A DNA stretch of 64,000 bases, taken from positions 1,426,001-1,490,000 of the forward strand of contig JBHGNT010000004.1 in assembly GCA_043228905.1 (NCBI GenBank), given 5' to 3'. This DNA comes from Azolla caroliniana (taxonomy: Eukaryota; Polypodiophyta). How positions within the stretch are numbered: the stretch's first letter is position 1; every line of letters starts with the position of its first letter. Shown here piece after piece: positions 1 to 12,419 of the stretch. The notes under the pieces were generated by a model. The model searched no databases, was not told the origin of the DNA, and worked only from the letters and a program-made list of their open reading frames with translations. The translations under genes and the position numbers were made by a program.

Positions 1-1072
1 GCATAATCATGCACTGCCTCCAAACACCCATGCTGCCGCAAGCTTTCAAAATACGTAAACAAGAGGGTTTGTCTGGTTGCATGCCTCCTATTTTCATTTT
101 CTCAAAAAAATCCATAGCTTTATCATAAAAACCATGCTCCATATACCCTCCAATCATCTCACCCCACATTTGCACATTTTTGTACTGAGTTTTTTCAAAA
201 ACCTTTTGCGCCTCTTCAACTAGTCCGAACAAAGCATACATATTGATGAGTGCACTCCCAATAAAAGCATCAATCACCATATCTAGTTTTTCAATCTTAT
301 CATGGATTAGTCGTCCTAATCCTAGAGCTCTAGTATTTCCACAAGCTTTCAAAGTGCATGAGAGGACCACTCTACTAGGAGTAACATCTTTATATTGCAT
401 CTTCTCAAATACCTCAAGAGCAGACTGATAGCAATCATATGTGACATATCCAGAAATCATCACACTCCATGTTATTATATCTTGATTTGGAAGTCCTTCA
501 AATACACAACGAGCTTCCTCTAAGCTCCCACACTTCGCGTACATGTCTATGATAGTATTTCCAATCCCAGAATCAACCTCTAATCCACATTGGATGATCT
601 CATTATGAATAGTCCTCCCAGATTGTATCGCTCGTAAAATGCTACAAGCTTTTAAAACATATAAAAAAGTGACTTTATCAGGCATCACTTCTTGTTCCAT
701 CTTCATAAACAAATCAAGAGCTGCATTACTTTCCCCGAGATTAACATGAGCTGAAATGATTGCATTCCATGTAAAGATACTAGGCATTGGAATCTTGAGA
801 AATGCTCTGTTTGCTTCCACTAAACTCCCACATAAAGTAAACACTCGTATGAGATGGTCTCCTAAAGGGGTGACAAAGTTGAGGCCATTGCTAATCATAA
901 GGGAGTTCACAAACCTGCTTGATGTTAGATCTTTCTTGCTTAGACATTTTTGTAAAAGATCATAGATGACATCCCGAGATATAGAATGATTTTCTTTGTT
1001 CATCAGCTTCACATCTTGCAATTCCCTAGAAAACACCTCATCGTGATGTGGGCTAATACCACAATAATACAT
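1..1072 (-). CDS. Pentatricopeptide repeat (PPR) protein, PLS type, N-terminal part
   Basis: The minus strand is open from an ATG at 1070-1072 to the left edge, so the C-terminus is missing. A second in-frame ATG lies at 1001-1003. The translation shows tandem PPR units with typical signatures: TWNAIISAHVNLGESNAALD, VTFLYVLKACSILRAIQSG, GNTIIDMYAKCGSLEEARCV, ITWSVMISGYVTYDCYQSAL and SALINMYALFGLVEEAQKV. The repeating MYAKCG and KAC motifs point to the PLS subfamily. Such proteins bind organellar RNA sequence-specifically and act in editing, splicing or stability in plastids or mitochondria. Whether a C-terminal E, DYW or other domain follows cannot be seen. No intron appears in the visible part, as is usual for the family. 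The upstream ATG gives 23 extra residues, and I cannot decide between the two starts. Family call is firm; the RNA target is unknown. Confidence 0.9.
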   Translation of the reverse strand, partial: MYYCGISPHHDEVFSRELQDVKLMNKENHSISRDVIYDLLQKCLSKKDLTSSRFVNSLMISNGLNFVTPLGDHLIRVFTLCGSLVEANRAFLKIPMPSIFTWNAIISAHVNLGESNAALDLFMKMEQEVMPDKVTFLYVLKACSILRAIQSGRTIHNEIIQCGLEVDSGIGNTIIDMYAKCGSLEEARCVFEGLPNQDIITWSVMISGYVTYDCYQSALEVFEKMQYKDVTPSRVVLSCTLKACGNTRALGLGRLIHDKIEKLDMVIDAFIGSALINMYALFGLVEEAQKVFEKTQYKNVQMWGEMIGGYMEHGFYDKAMDFFEKMKIGGMQPDKPSCLRILKACGSMGVWRQCMIM

Positions 1073-1236
1073 TCCCTTTGGGTAGAACTAGAAACAAAGA
1101 TAGAAACAAGTATTTCTGAGCCGTCATTCATTTCTAAAACTTGGATGAACTTGTAATTCACAACCCATGTGTAAATCATATCAAGGAAACGAGTAATAAA
1201 GGTTTTATTAGAGAAGCTATAATATTCAACTCTTTC

Positions 1237-1620
1237 AACCCAGAAATTGAAATAGAATGTACACATATGTTTATAGGAAAGGCTATTAATAAAGCGTAGA
1301 ATCATTTGAAATGAAATATAAACATTTTTTTTCGAGGGAACTTTATAGCATTCCACCCTTGAAACCAACAATAAAACATAAAGTTAAGTGACATGAAATA
1401 TACACATATCTTTAGGAAAAGCTCCAAATAAATCAATAAAATCCCTTTTGACGCTTTAAAGACTAACTGCAAATTGATATGAAATATAAACAAATATTCT
1501 GTACATTATCCTACCCTGTTAATCATACAATCTAATTTCATGTGAAAATGGAAGGAACACATGTATTTACGGGAAAGCCTACATATATTTATATACATTG
1601 TACATTAATCTTACTCCATG
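1237..1620. repeat. Degenerate tandem repeat, about 150-bp period with half-units
   Basis: Variants of 'tgaaatataaacacatat...tttaggaaaagct' recur near 1247, 1305, 1394, 1477 and 1542. The spacing is about 150 bp, with intermediate half copies. The array starts upstream of the PPR start and runs into the left arm of the foldback element. Copies are too diverged to fix exact borders. Confidence 0.5.
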
Positions 1621-3077
1621 GGTTTGCTGGTGAGTTCGATTCCTCAAGGAAGAGATCATCATTCTTCAGCAGCTACATTTTCTAGAGTTAAAAAAACACT
1701 AGGTTTTTTCTAGGGTTAAAAACATTACTTCTCTGAAAAAGAGCCAATCAAAGGAAAGGGAATTTCACCCTAATGCATGAGAGACCAGTCAGAGAAAACA
1801 ACCCTCGAGTGCGACATATGAAGAGAGAGAGTTGATGATCATCCATCGCCAATAAGCATAATGAGAGAATGTTTCACCATCTCTGAGTGGGCATATTTCC
1901 TGAGGATTGGTATAAATGGTGCAAAGTCGAAACCTGGGAATGAAAAGCTTGGGATTACAGAGGACGCAGGATGAACTGAAAGATCCATTCTTTTACTCTC
2001 TTTTTTTTGTTTGTTTAGTTCTTCTGAATACTCTGCATCGAAATCTTATGGCTCTGAACTTTGCAATAGGCCAAATTTGGAAATTTTCATAAAGCATAGA
2101 TCTTATATAAAGACTTTAAATGGCTACAAGCCATTTCGTGGAACACCCACAAATGTTGTTATTGATCATATAAGGAACTCACAGATGTGTCTGTCTCTCT
2201 GGCTTGGCCCAACACATTCAATTAGACATATCGTAACATAATGTAGCCGATTGGAACCAACATCATTTTATTTATTGTTCATACCAAAGCACACTATCAT
2301 CGTGTAATAGACTATAAAATATCGAGTGAAGAACCTTGACAAATGAACGGAATCTTGACGAAGCAATGTTGTGAGAAAGTGTCAACACATGGAAGGTATC
2401 TGACAAACAAGCATCTACTAACTTTATGCCAAATTTTCTTCCTTAGAAGTGGCTTCCTTTCTTAATGCAACATTCTATTAGTTCAACATAATGGATATTT
2501 CTGTTCATCCTCCCTCCTTTGTAAACCAAACCTTTCCATTCCCAGGTTTCTACTTTGCACCATTTATACCAATCCTCGAGAAATATGCCCAGTCAGATAT
2601 GGTGAAACATTCTCTCATTATGCTTATTGGCGATGGATGATCATCAACTCTCTCTTCATTTGTCGTTCTCGAGGTTGCTTTCAATGACCAATCTCTCATT
2701 CATTTTGATGAAATTTCGTTTTCATTTATTGTCTCTTTTTAAAAAAAGTTATGTTTTTTTAACCCTAGAAAAGACCTAGTGTTTTCTACCATTGTACTCA
2801 CTACTAGTATGAAGCATACGCACCATTCGTGCATTCGCGAATGAAGCACACCCTCGAATTATGGTAAATACCATACTTTTGCACTCATTATTTATTGTAA
2901 GGTAATTTTTTTAGGGCAAGAAAGTTAAGGTAAAAACTGTAAAAAAAAAACACAAGAATGTTTTAATAGCATACGCATCAAAACGAATGTTTTGGCTAAT
3001 GAACACGAATATTACGTCACTAGTAAACCCATGGAGTAAGATTAATGTACAAAAATATATCTAGCCTTTCCTTAAGA
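1571..3077. mobile_element. Foldback-type element with long imperfect inverted arms
   Basis: The left end (gggaaagcctacatatattt ... attaatcttactccatgggttt, 1571-1625) is repeated in reverse complement at the right end (3020-3077). A second inverted block pairs about 1640-1960 with about 2530-2810; it includes the stretches around 'cctgaggattggtataaat' and its mirror, and the gttgatgatcatccatcgcc block. No coding sequence is visible inside, and no target-site duplication could be assigned. The right arm is interrupted by a dispersed repeat (2812-3020). This may be a MULE-like or other foldback DNA transposon; the class is not proven. Confidence 0.65.
2812..3020 (-). repeat. Dispersed AT-rich repeat, copy A
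   Basis: Read on the minus strand this segment matches the segment at 52755-52975 over about 200 bp. Shared blocks include 'aaaacattcg', a T-run followed by 'acagtttttaccttaa', 'aataaataatgagt', 'atggtatttaccata' and 'gcacgaatggtgcgtatg'. It sits in the right arm of the foldback element with 'actagt' on both sides, so it probably inserted later. Confidence 0.6.
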
Positions 3078-4737
3078 AGGGTTCTAAACTTACCAACAAT
3101 TCTCTAGCATTGTCATGTACATGGAAACAGATGTTTTTTGTGTGATATTAACGTTTTCAATAACCTGATTGATGTTCAAAATATTGATTTTTTCTTTTCA
3201 TGGAGAAAAGTGAACCATCATATTAGTAAGATTAAGTAATTTGGAGAAACACCAATCATTCACTAGTCTATTACATGCATAACCATAACTAATTGTTAGA
3301 TAGATTTTCTACAGTTATCTTATGAATATGTGTGGGTGAAAGTAAAAATCTAAGATTACTATTAATAATTGATCATGACATATGTTGTCCCTAGGTTTCC
3401 TTAATCTTATGATCAGTCATGAGAGAGTTGTTGGCAATGTAATAACCATACATTGTTTATATGACCAGTGATGTTGGATGTACAAGGACTTGACAAGAGA
3501 TCCCCACTATCAAGGAGCCATTATATCCATACAAAAGCAAGTTCCAGTAAGTTGCAAAAATTGCAAAAGCCTCACTAACTTTTGTGATTAGTATCTCCAC
3601 AAAAATAGTATTTCACCTTAATTGCCACTACTCAACAAAGAAATCACAAACATTTGTTTAATTAGCTCAAATAGCATTGTCAATTGTTCATATTATCAAG
3701 GGATCAAGAGCTATAATCAAGAACTAGCTTAGGAGCTTTTGAAAAATGAGAAGTATTCCTTCTCTCCTTATAAATCAAATAATCAAAATGCAGATGATAG
3801 TTATGTAAATGTCATAATTAAATAGAAACGAATGTAGACATCATTATTAAATAGAAATACAGTATCATTTAAGGGTGATATACAATTATAGCTTTGGCTT
3901 CTCATTAAAGATTGTCTTTATAGGGTGTAGGGTTTAATGTCACCCATTGTAACAATATCCCTGATCAAGAATTGTACTCCTGATTACTTTTTGTCTAAAA
4001 ATTCATCCCAATACTAAACGCCTTTGAATGGCATCTCACATTAAAGCTTTAGCATAGATGTTGAGATGCCATGTTACAAAATTCAACACTTAAATTGGCA
4101 TTACAATATTGCCAATGTTCAACATAAGCAAGTAACGTTTCAGGTATAGTTCATTGTAACATTTCTTATGTCTACTGCACACTTTGGCAACATCCCAGAT
4201 ATCTTATTGCCAATGTCCACGACAAGTAGGTTGAGTTGGTATACTCCATTGTTAAAACATTTCTTTCCGACTGTCTTGTGTTTAAATACAAGATCCTTTT
4301 TGCCCTCTCACCTTTCACAAGGAAATAAAGAATAGAGCCACCTTGTCAAGGAATTTACTTGATATATATTTTCTCATTTCAATGGAGAGTATCTCTCAAA
4401 GGTTACATTGCTTTAACATCTCGTCTTTTAGTCAATAACGTCAGATAGAGAACACCAAAAGCATGTCCACAACTTTAATTGCATCTGTGCCAAAATAATG
4501 GGATTCAAATTTTGACCAAGGAATTATATTTTTTTCCAAAAAATGATTGAAAGAAACATTGAATGAAAAATTCACCAGCCCAGATTGTCAATATGCATGT
4601 AGCAGTTGATCATATCCACCGAAAAATTCCTCTTTATACACACAATCAATCATCCATCAATCTTGAGCCTACAAATTCATAGGGAAATGTGCTGAGAAAA
4701 AATCTGCATACCACTGAAGATCAAATGCATAGGTTTT
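3078..4737. other. Intergenic AT-rich sequence
   Basis: About 1.7 kb downstream of the methyltransferase stop codon and downstream of the foldback element. I see no reading frame with recognisable content, no RNA gene and no clear repeat. The 3' untranslated region of the minus-strand methyltransferase must lie in its upper part, but I cannot place the poly(A) site. Confidence 0.5.
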
Positions 4738-7700
4738 TTACCTAGCCGTATGTGCAGTCATTCTATTGTTCTTTGAACCAGCAGATTTTGATGCTTTCCT
4801 CTTCTTTGACATATCCCGACAAAACTGGCTTTTGCAGTGACATGTGAATGCTTTTACTTGATGAGTATCATCATTAAAATCAATTCCATAATCCCTGGTA
4901 TTTATACATATGGTTCAGAAAACAATAAAGAAAGATTGAAAACATAAGTGCAGGATTGCATCGCATAATTAATTGTGTTATGGTTAGTTAATAAATCAAT
5001 TTACAGATCTTACATTCAAACTATCTGTAAAGTGAAACGAATAAACATTGATAATGTGGTGAAATCATGGTAGTAGGTTCAACTCTCGAGCAAAAGCAAA
5101 GTTGCGCAATTGACTTTGATTCATACAAAAACTCGTATACAAATTATTCCTGCTAGAAATTTGCTCCTAGAAATATGCAGAACGCAGGGATTGGAAATAT
5201 CTAGTTTCACAACATACCAGGTAAGTTCTTCCATCTCCTCTATATCTCGCACAGCAAAGAATGCAGCCTGTATATACCATCAAATACAGAAACGAGACAG
5301 TATTATGGGATAGACTAGAAATTTTCAAACTAATAAGATTTTCTCATAATTACAATTGAAGTTCTAGCAATAGAATCATATTCACCATAACGAAAAAGAT
5401 ATATTTTAAAAAATCTATGAAGTCCAAGCATTTGGAAAAGAATTTCATGTGTAGAATACAAACATGGTAGTAGTGTGTGTCTCTCGTCTCAATTTGTACT
5501 GGTCGCATGAATAAGTTTGGATCATAACACCTATCCATCATATAAGAAGATCTTTGGATACTTATTGAGGAGCATTGATAATTGATAAGTATATTCATTG
5601 ACAATATGCAGATGGTCCCAACTACGCAGTCAACCATGATGAGGTTTGTCGGAAATTACATTGGCCATACATACCTATGATTGACAAACCGGGACACGTT
5701 CCCAAACATTGTTGCATCCTGATAAGAAACAAATAGTCTTTCAGGGGAGCCATAATCACGTTTCACTAACTTAGTATTGCAACAGTTCCTTTCAGTTATT
5801 ACCCTAGAGAAAGAGCCACAATTTATATCCATGAGAAACTACCTTGTTTAAGTAAACGATTTTAACAGTTTAGTAAAGAATCGCACCAGTACTAAGAGCT
5901 CTGTATCAGTTAAACCATCACCAAAATGTTTTTTCTCCATGTCAAGATCAGCATCCAAATTCATTGTATATGTATACACACCATTTTTTTCATACTCCAT
6001 ATTCCGATCATATTGCTCCAAGTTTGTTGCAATCTGCAGCAGATATCATCATCGAAATACGGTTTGAAAAAGTCATCATAGCACTCGCCTAAGTATTTAA
6101 ATACAAATACAAAACTACGATGGCCTGTGTAAGAAGAAAACATACCTCGCCTACATACTCAAAAACAAAGCACCGCGCAGGGATCTTTTCAAGAGCCCTA
6201 ACCCCCCAACCCTTTTTAGTAGGCGTCATAAATACCTGCTTAAAAATAAGGCATAAAGTTAACCAGAAGAATTATGGTACATAGAATTAAGCAACCAGAA
6301 AAGCATAGATACATCCTTCATATCTTCTTTCATACCTGCAGCTTTTTGGTGATTCCACGTTGGACAACACGATTTCCACAGTTCAAGGTGCAGCAGCACT
6401 TGTTGCAACACTCTGTGATGAAATCTCTGCACAGAGAAGTTTCATGACGGTGAAAATAGAAACCAATAGCTGGATTATCAAAAGATTCATCAAAGAAAGT
6501 GTTCATTGTCAAAGAAACTGTAAAAGTTCCTAGACATGAACTCCGTACATACTCGTTTTGACAGGTAGAAGAAATTGACATGTATGTTTTTTCAGTTTAT
6601 TTCAGATAAAAAAGAGCATTTACTACTCTCTAATTGACGCAACAAATGAACCGTTTTACGTTAGAGATTTTCACAAAATCTTAATGCCTTTCCCTCTCTT
6701 GAATATTTCACCAGTGAAATAAATGAACTGTTTTATGTTAGAGATTTTTACAAAATCTTAATGCCTTTCCCTCTCTTGAATATTTAACCAGTGAAATAAC
6801 ACAATTTGTTACGGGCACAACCATATAACTTATCCCATCCAAAGAATGTAACTTATCCCGTCCAGAGAATGTAAAAAAGAGTGTGAAGTTTAATGGAGAA
6901 CCCTTAGGGATTGAGACAACCCTTACAGGCCAAGTGTGAACTTGTCTAGGGGACTTAGGTCTGGCTATAAATATTATGCCTAACTATCCTCATTAGACAC
7001 ATTATTCGACTACAAAGAAACTGTCATATTGTGGCGTTCAGACTCTTGTGGCAGCATGCACCAGTACCAGGTACAACTTGAAGCAATAGTGATGCAATGG
7101 GATGCCATCACCTCTGAAGTTTTGACTTTAAAACAGCAATTTTGAAGTCAGTTTACTTGATATGGACATAAAAAGTCAATAAGATAACTTGAGCAACATC
7201 GTGGCATCTATCTATTGTAATCTACGTACAGTTTGATTCTAAATCTGATTTTATAAATTTTCAAACATTTATGTTACAAAAACATCCAGATATGGCTATT
7301 AAATGCAATATTATTGCGATCCAACGACACATGAAGCTCTTAAGTTACCATGGGATTGACAATACTTACCCTTTACAAGTCCCCCATCCTGATGGATACT
7401 GCAAATCAAATGTTCATACATCAACAATAGTTTCAAATAAAAAAAGATACATCAACAATAGTGCTTAATACATTTGTAGCTAGTCGCTCAATGAGTCTGC
7501 CACTTTGATCATAAGCATACTCTCCTCGAGTTGAATCTGTGCATTTGCATGCTCCCGGTCCTGGTGATCTGAAATTAGTGAAAAACAAAACATTGTAAAG
7601 TAGCAAACATATAATTAATGTCATTGTGCAGAACCATGCAGTCTGTTTCAAGATGAGAGGCTAATAAAATACAAATAACACAAATTTATGAATTCTATGC

Positions 7701-10700
7701 TTTTAAATACAGAGAATGGCTGTTCTCCTTGAACCTTTGCATATTTTCTACTCGCAACTCTTATAAACTATATATTTCCATACTTTGTCCAATTTCAACC
7801 TGCTTTCCTAAATGTACTGCAATAAACTTCTCCATATCTTTCTTCCATTCTAAATTTGTTGTCTCTGACCAAGTGACCACTCTGATACAAAAGTTAACAT
7901 ACGATTTCTAACGTTTATATACATATATATCTGTACTTTCAGTACTGATATATATATTTCTGTACTTCAGTTTCAGTTTCTTTTCTTTGTGACAATGGGA
8001 GTACTTTGCGACACTAACTCTCCTTCATACAGAAGAAACCTAGATACCGAGTCATCATTAACTACATAACTGGACAGATTTTGAACACCTTGAGTCTCGA
8101 TGCCTGCATAATATTGAGCAAAGCTTTGGGTGCTCCAAGATATAATGCATGACATGTAGGGATAAGTCCCAATAATCAATGAGCCATTATTCTGTGCAGG
8201 GACAAGTATCTAATGGCTTTGGGAAGTCTCTAAACAAAAATACTGACAGCCATTAAAACAGCATGCTCGAATGGATATAAATGCTAAAACACAACAATAG
8301 TGCCAATCACATCGCATAAGTATAAATGTACTACCCTTATTCCAATACAGCTTGGGTTGTCCCTAACTGAACATGACTACAGTTGAAAAGCATACAATGA
8401 TCTCAACTCATATTACAAATTGTATAATAAAAGATAATAAACCCCAATAAAAGGCACATTTTTAACACGCATCGAAGGATGAATTCATCATCAGACTCGC
8501 ATATTCTCTGCAGTGTGATGAAACAGCTCCAATTCGAGATAGAGATGGACATTGGCAGATATGCATACATATGTTTGGAAGAAAACATTTTCCAATTCTG
8601 CACTCTGTTTGACACTGCACTGTTTTCTATGAAATAAGTGGGAGACATCATTGCTTCTTTGGCCAACTTCGCAAGGTAAAGGAATATGAGGATCAACAAT
8701 GCTTCGGACTATTCTCACTAGAAATAAAGAAATACAGAACAATGCAACTATGGAAATTCATCAACAAAGAACAATCGCAACTTCCTTCTTTGCCCATCAC
8801 TAGTATCCATACTACAAGTCAATAAAGGGCTATATGAGTGTGATCCTTAGTATTTCCCTGCATTCTTTATTTAAACGTCTCCCTTATCCTGCGTTTTGAA
8901 AAGAAAAAAAACTTTTCACTTTTCGGCAAGGTAGACTTAAACTAGTTTCCCTGACCTAATCCTTGTATTCACTTTTCTCATTACAAAACACACATGAGGA
9001 CTTTGAATGGATGCTGAATAAAGGTATCACTGTCAACACACATGAGGATGGGCCAAATCAATGGAGAACCCCAAGAAGATACAATAGAAGAAAAGGACGA
9101 GATGGGATACCCCAGTTAGTGCCATTAAATGTCAAATCAGGAAAATAAGGAAATGCAAAACCGGTTGAGATGGCCAAACATGCCAAAAGTTAAGCCAAGC
9201 ATGCTCGAAAAGATATTAAAGCAAACATCCACTAAAAATATGTTGGGATTAAAGGCCCTTTACGTTTCTCTAACTAAACTAGAAAAATGAGTTTACGTTA
9301 CTTAAGATTTTCTAATTTTTGTTAAAGTTGTATAGCCCAATTTTCAGAGCTGTACTACTTCTAAAAGAATAGTTTGTAGTTTGAATGGGATACTTGGACA
9401 AGGTTCTACTCAGCATTAAGTAGGTATTTATGTGGCAATGAATTAGTTGTCTCATCAACATTCAAAGTTCTTCTTTTAAGAGAATATTCTATGTAGCTCG
9501 GATAGCACATATATGTGTGTATGTCTATGTATATGTGCACTCCTACCTTATATTTTTTTTTAAGCAGCGGGTTTTTGTTTTGCAGAACATAATTGTTTTT
9601 TGTTTCTATATATCTGCCTTTAGATATCTTAGAAAACTGTCATTCTATATTCTACTTCCTGACAACATGCAAAGAGGAACATCAACTAATTTTACGGTAG
9701 AAGGACCACACCATGATGGCAAGTGCATGCCCCACAAGAGCAACATCAATTAATTTCCAAGGGCATTCCTCACAAGCGATGTGGCGAGCACAAGGCCCTT
9801 TGACAGTATGTGAGAACACTACAAACAAAAGTGATTTGTATGAGCATGGCCCTTTGACAGTGTTAAGCAATTAGAATGTATCATGCCTTTGTCTGAAGAA
9901 GAGCACATCAACAAGGACACATGAAAGGGAAGTAGTAAAAACCAAAAGAAGAAAAGGCAAGCCAATAGGCAGCCAAGTGTGAAATGACCTCACCCACAAT
10001 GTAAAACCTACATAAACTACACAGTGGTATCGTTGTAGGGGTTCCTCCATTTCTAAGAGCTCTAAAGCTTCATCTCCTCTTTCTTGCAATCATAAGCTTA
10101 AGAGAGATTAGAGATAGTGTTTAGCAGGAAAACACTAATCTCTGTTCCTTGTTAGTGCTAGACCTCTTAACAGGAGGGTTTAATAAACATACTCTTTATT
10201 CCAATTTGTCTAAAAGAGTGAGTGCAAGAGAGTGAGAGAGATATAAACACTAATCGTGTGCACAGATCCTACACATATGTTAAGGTTTTTAACTAAATAA
10301 ATAAGAATGGAATGCCAACAGACATCACTATGCAGACATGTAGCTGCACTTGACCAAGACATGCTTGGTGCAGGAACGTGACACTTTATGCATGACTATA
10401 TGTAATTGCAATAAGGAGTTTGACACGTGTTATACTTGATTATCAATCCAATGAGGTGATCTTAGAGAGCTATCTATGGAAAACTGCTACTTTCCATTTG
10501 CCTAGGTTTCAACTTCCGAGAGAATCACTATAGCTAAAGTTATATGACAAAATCATAAATTTGCTACTACAGGGGATGTAGTACAATTAGGAGACTTCAA
10601 TTCACTACTATTGGTTTGGCAGCCGAACTATGCTTTGAGATCAAGGATGGATGCAGAAAGGATGTATATGCTACGTGGAGAATGGACTGGCTAAATACCA

Positions 10701-11922
10701 ATGTACAAAAGGGACAATCGATGTGTATGTCCTTAAAGGAAGTCACACAAGGATTGTCAAAGTCAGTATATAAAGCTGCCATAAATGCCTTTTCCCACAA
10801 AACAAGCAATGCACCCAAACCTGGCGGAGTGTTACCAAAGTAACTGGGGGATTTGTACACACAAACACCCAAGAGAAACCTTCCACCGCCAAGTGAGGAA
10901 GAAGAGAACATAAACCACATGTGTTTCTCTTGTTCCTAGTACGACAAAACAAAAGAACATGGAAAATGTTTAATAAAAAGCAACCCACCACACATTTGAC
11001 CTCGCCTCAGATGTCACCGATTGGTTACAATTTCAGATGACCCAAGATCATTATTAATGCCCAAGACGCTTTGCTATCATTGCTATCACTCATATTATAT
11101 AGAGCTGTGTGTGAAGGTTTTCCTAGTAGCTGAACATAACATTCTATTGGGACAATCTTCAAGAGTGAAGACCCCATTACTTCTGTTAAACTATATGGGT
11201 TGATCATAGAGTCCGAATCGAGGATCACAATCTCATCACCCTTGTCATCAATAGATAAAGGCCATTATCTCCCGCCATCACGGTCCTTCCCTCGCTTCAG
11301 AGACCTCTCCATTCTACCTATGCGAGACACTTTTCAAAGATAAAAATTTCAATATATCTTGAGAATCTTTAGTCATATCAATTAATAATCAGTTCTTTTG
11401 TACTAGCATTCCCAGTGGAAATCTTTGCCAATGTGAAAAAACAGCAAAAAAAAAATTACACTGTTTGCAACTTGTGAGTTGAGGATGCACCTTAAACAAT
11501 CACCTGAGCAAGAGCAATGAAGGTCACCAATTCTGCTCAAAGAAGTATCCACATGTGCAGCTGCAAAAATAGCTTAGTAAATGCTCTTAAAGGAATAATC
11601 ACCCACAAAGGTTTTTTGGTAAATCAAATTAGGTAGAAAATAATACTTTGTCTAATTACAGATTTTGTTATATACAGAAAATCTTCAGGTAAGATGTTTG
11701 TGTTGTATTCATTGACACATGAAATTGGCAGCTTCTCCCTAAAAAAATTATCAATGCATTAGGCCACTTTCAAACTTATTAATGCAATCATTTCATTGAA
11801 AATAACTCATCAAAAAATCAGTTCAAACAATCAGATCACCTACAAGCCTCTACTTATGTCATAGCTGACCACAAAGCCCCTTTTCTTCCCAGGGATTTCT
11901 GGCAATAGTTCGTGTCCCCCAC
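4738..11922 (-). CDS. SUVR: SUVR-type histone-lysine N-methyltransferase, C-terminal exons (pre-SET, SET, post-SET)
   Basis: Twelve minus-strand exons with GT-AG borders and matching phases: 11922-11844, 11738-11647, 11560-11491, 7568-7472, 7398-7370, 6426-6336, 6235-6146, 6033-5887, 5718-5675, 5530-5464, 5267-5218, 4894-4738 (stop 4740-4738). In order they encode ISCVNEYNTN, AHVDTSLSRIGDLHCSCSGD and GACKCTDSTRGEYAYD; the pre-SET/SET joint ECCNKCCCTLNCGNRVVQRG; GWGVRAL, FEYVGE and QYDRN; the catalytic NHRCYDPNL; YYHAAFFAVRDIEEMEELTW; DYGIDF; and the post-SET CHCKSQFC. SUVR enzymes methylate histone H3 lysine 9 in the nucleus, notably on transposon chromatin. The NHRC variant of the SET NHSC motif is usual for SUVR. 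A four-residue stretch normally seen after CKG appears absent. Exons upstream are at 20827-25712; a linking exon whose length is 1 modulo 3 is still missing. The large introns are full of LINE sequence. Family assignment is firm; SUVR1, 2 or 4 identity is not. Confidence 0.93.
8087..8850 (+). mobile_element. LINE fragment (C-terminal and 3' UTR region), decayed
   Basis: Lies inside the SUVR intron between exons 11491 and 7568, on the opposite strand to the gene. It matches the LINE copies at 13480-14330 and 15120-16200 through blocks such as 'gatataat..a...', 'gcataagtataaatg.actaccc', 'ccaat.cagcttgg', 'gatgaaacagctcc', 'ggtaaaggaatatgaggatcaac' and 'caaagaacaatcgcaac'. Many indels and stops; non-functional. 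Confidence 0.7.
8851..10984. other. SUVR intron sequence, mostly unassigned
   Basis: Part of the 3.9-kb SUVR intron. Short open frames carry no recognisable domain. The block 9680-9870 contains the short repeat 'ggccctttgacagt' twice. The block about 9890-10240, ending in 'aataaacatactctttattcc', resembles a retrotransposon LTR in composition, but I could not find its partner. No RNA gene seen. Confidence 0.4.
10985..11400 (+). mobile_element. LINE fragment with internal deletion
   Basis: The segment 10990-11210 resembles the LINE part at 12430-12590 ('gattggttacaattt', 'catgac/cat...', 'agagtg.agacccca', 'aactatatgg'). At about 11240 it jumps to the LINE 3' region ('cccttgtcatcaatagataaaggccattatctcccgcc'). 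So the RT portion is deleted. It lies just downstream (plus sense) of SUVR intron sequence and close to exon 11560-11491, but does not overlap it. Confidence 0.6.
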
Positions 11923-12189
11923 CTGAATGGCAAAGTCCATCATAATTACTCAATAATATTTTGGCATATAGTTGTAGACTGCTAAGCATGCAATACACGT
12001 ACAACATGGTTCGTTCCGTATTCTAGAAGCATTCTACCTTTCGTTAAAATAGTTAGAATAAGTACCAAAAGATAAAATAAGTTGAATACATAGACTACAC
12101 TTCGAATACATTGCAATACATGGAATACACTAAATCCATCGGACAATTTTTCTTGACCAAATTTTCAAAAAAAAACTTATACGTAGACT

Positions 12190-12300
12190 ACATTTTTCAT
12201 AGGTTGGCCATTAAGGGGGTGTTATATATAGCCAATGATCACACCCAAGTTGTCAACTTATCCCTACATGTAAGCTTAGTGCATGAAATTTTGTGATAGG
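12190..12300 (+). mobile_element. Copia-type LTR start fragment with polypurine tract
   Basis: 'ttaaggggg' is followed at 12220 by TGTTAT and then a stretch ('gccaatgatcac.ccca..ttgtcaacttatccctacatgt') that recurs at about 19868-19920 after another purine tract. This is how a 3' LTR begins. Similarity ends near 12296, just before LINE sequence starts at about 12420. Either a truncated 3' LTR or an LTR split by the LINE; the LTR end at 14790-14998 could be its other part. Confidence 0.55.
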
Positions 12301-12419
12301 TCCTATATGTGTGGCATGAATATGCAAAGGTCCTATATGATATCCCCAATCAACCTCCTCTTCCCCACCCACATGGCTCACACCCACATGAATCCACCTT
12401 TTTAATCCAGAAAATGTAC

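Noticed and set aside
10597-10991. Overlapping frames of 75-107 codons on both strands
   Set aside because: No homology I recognise, inside a SUVR intron next to LINE sequence.
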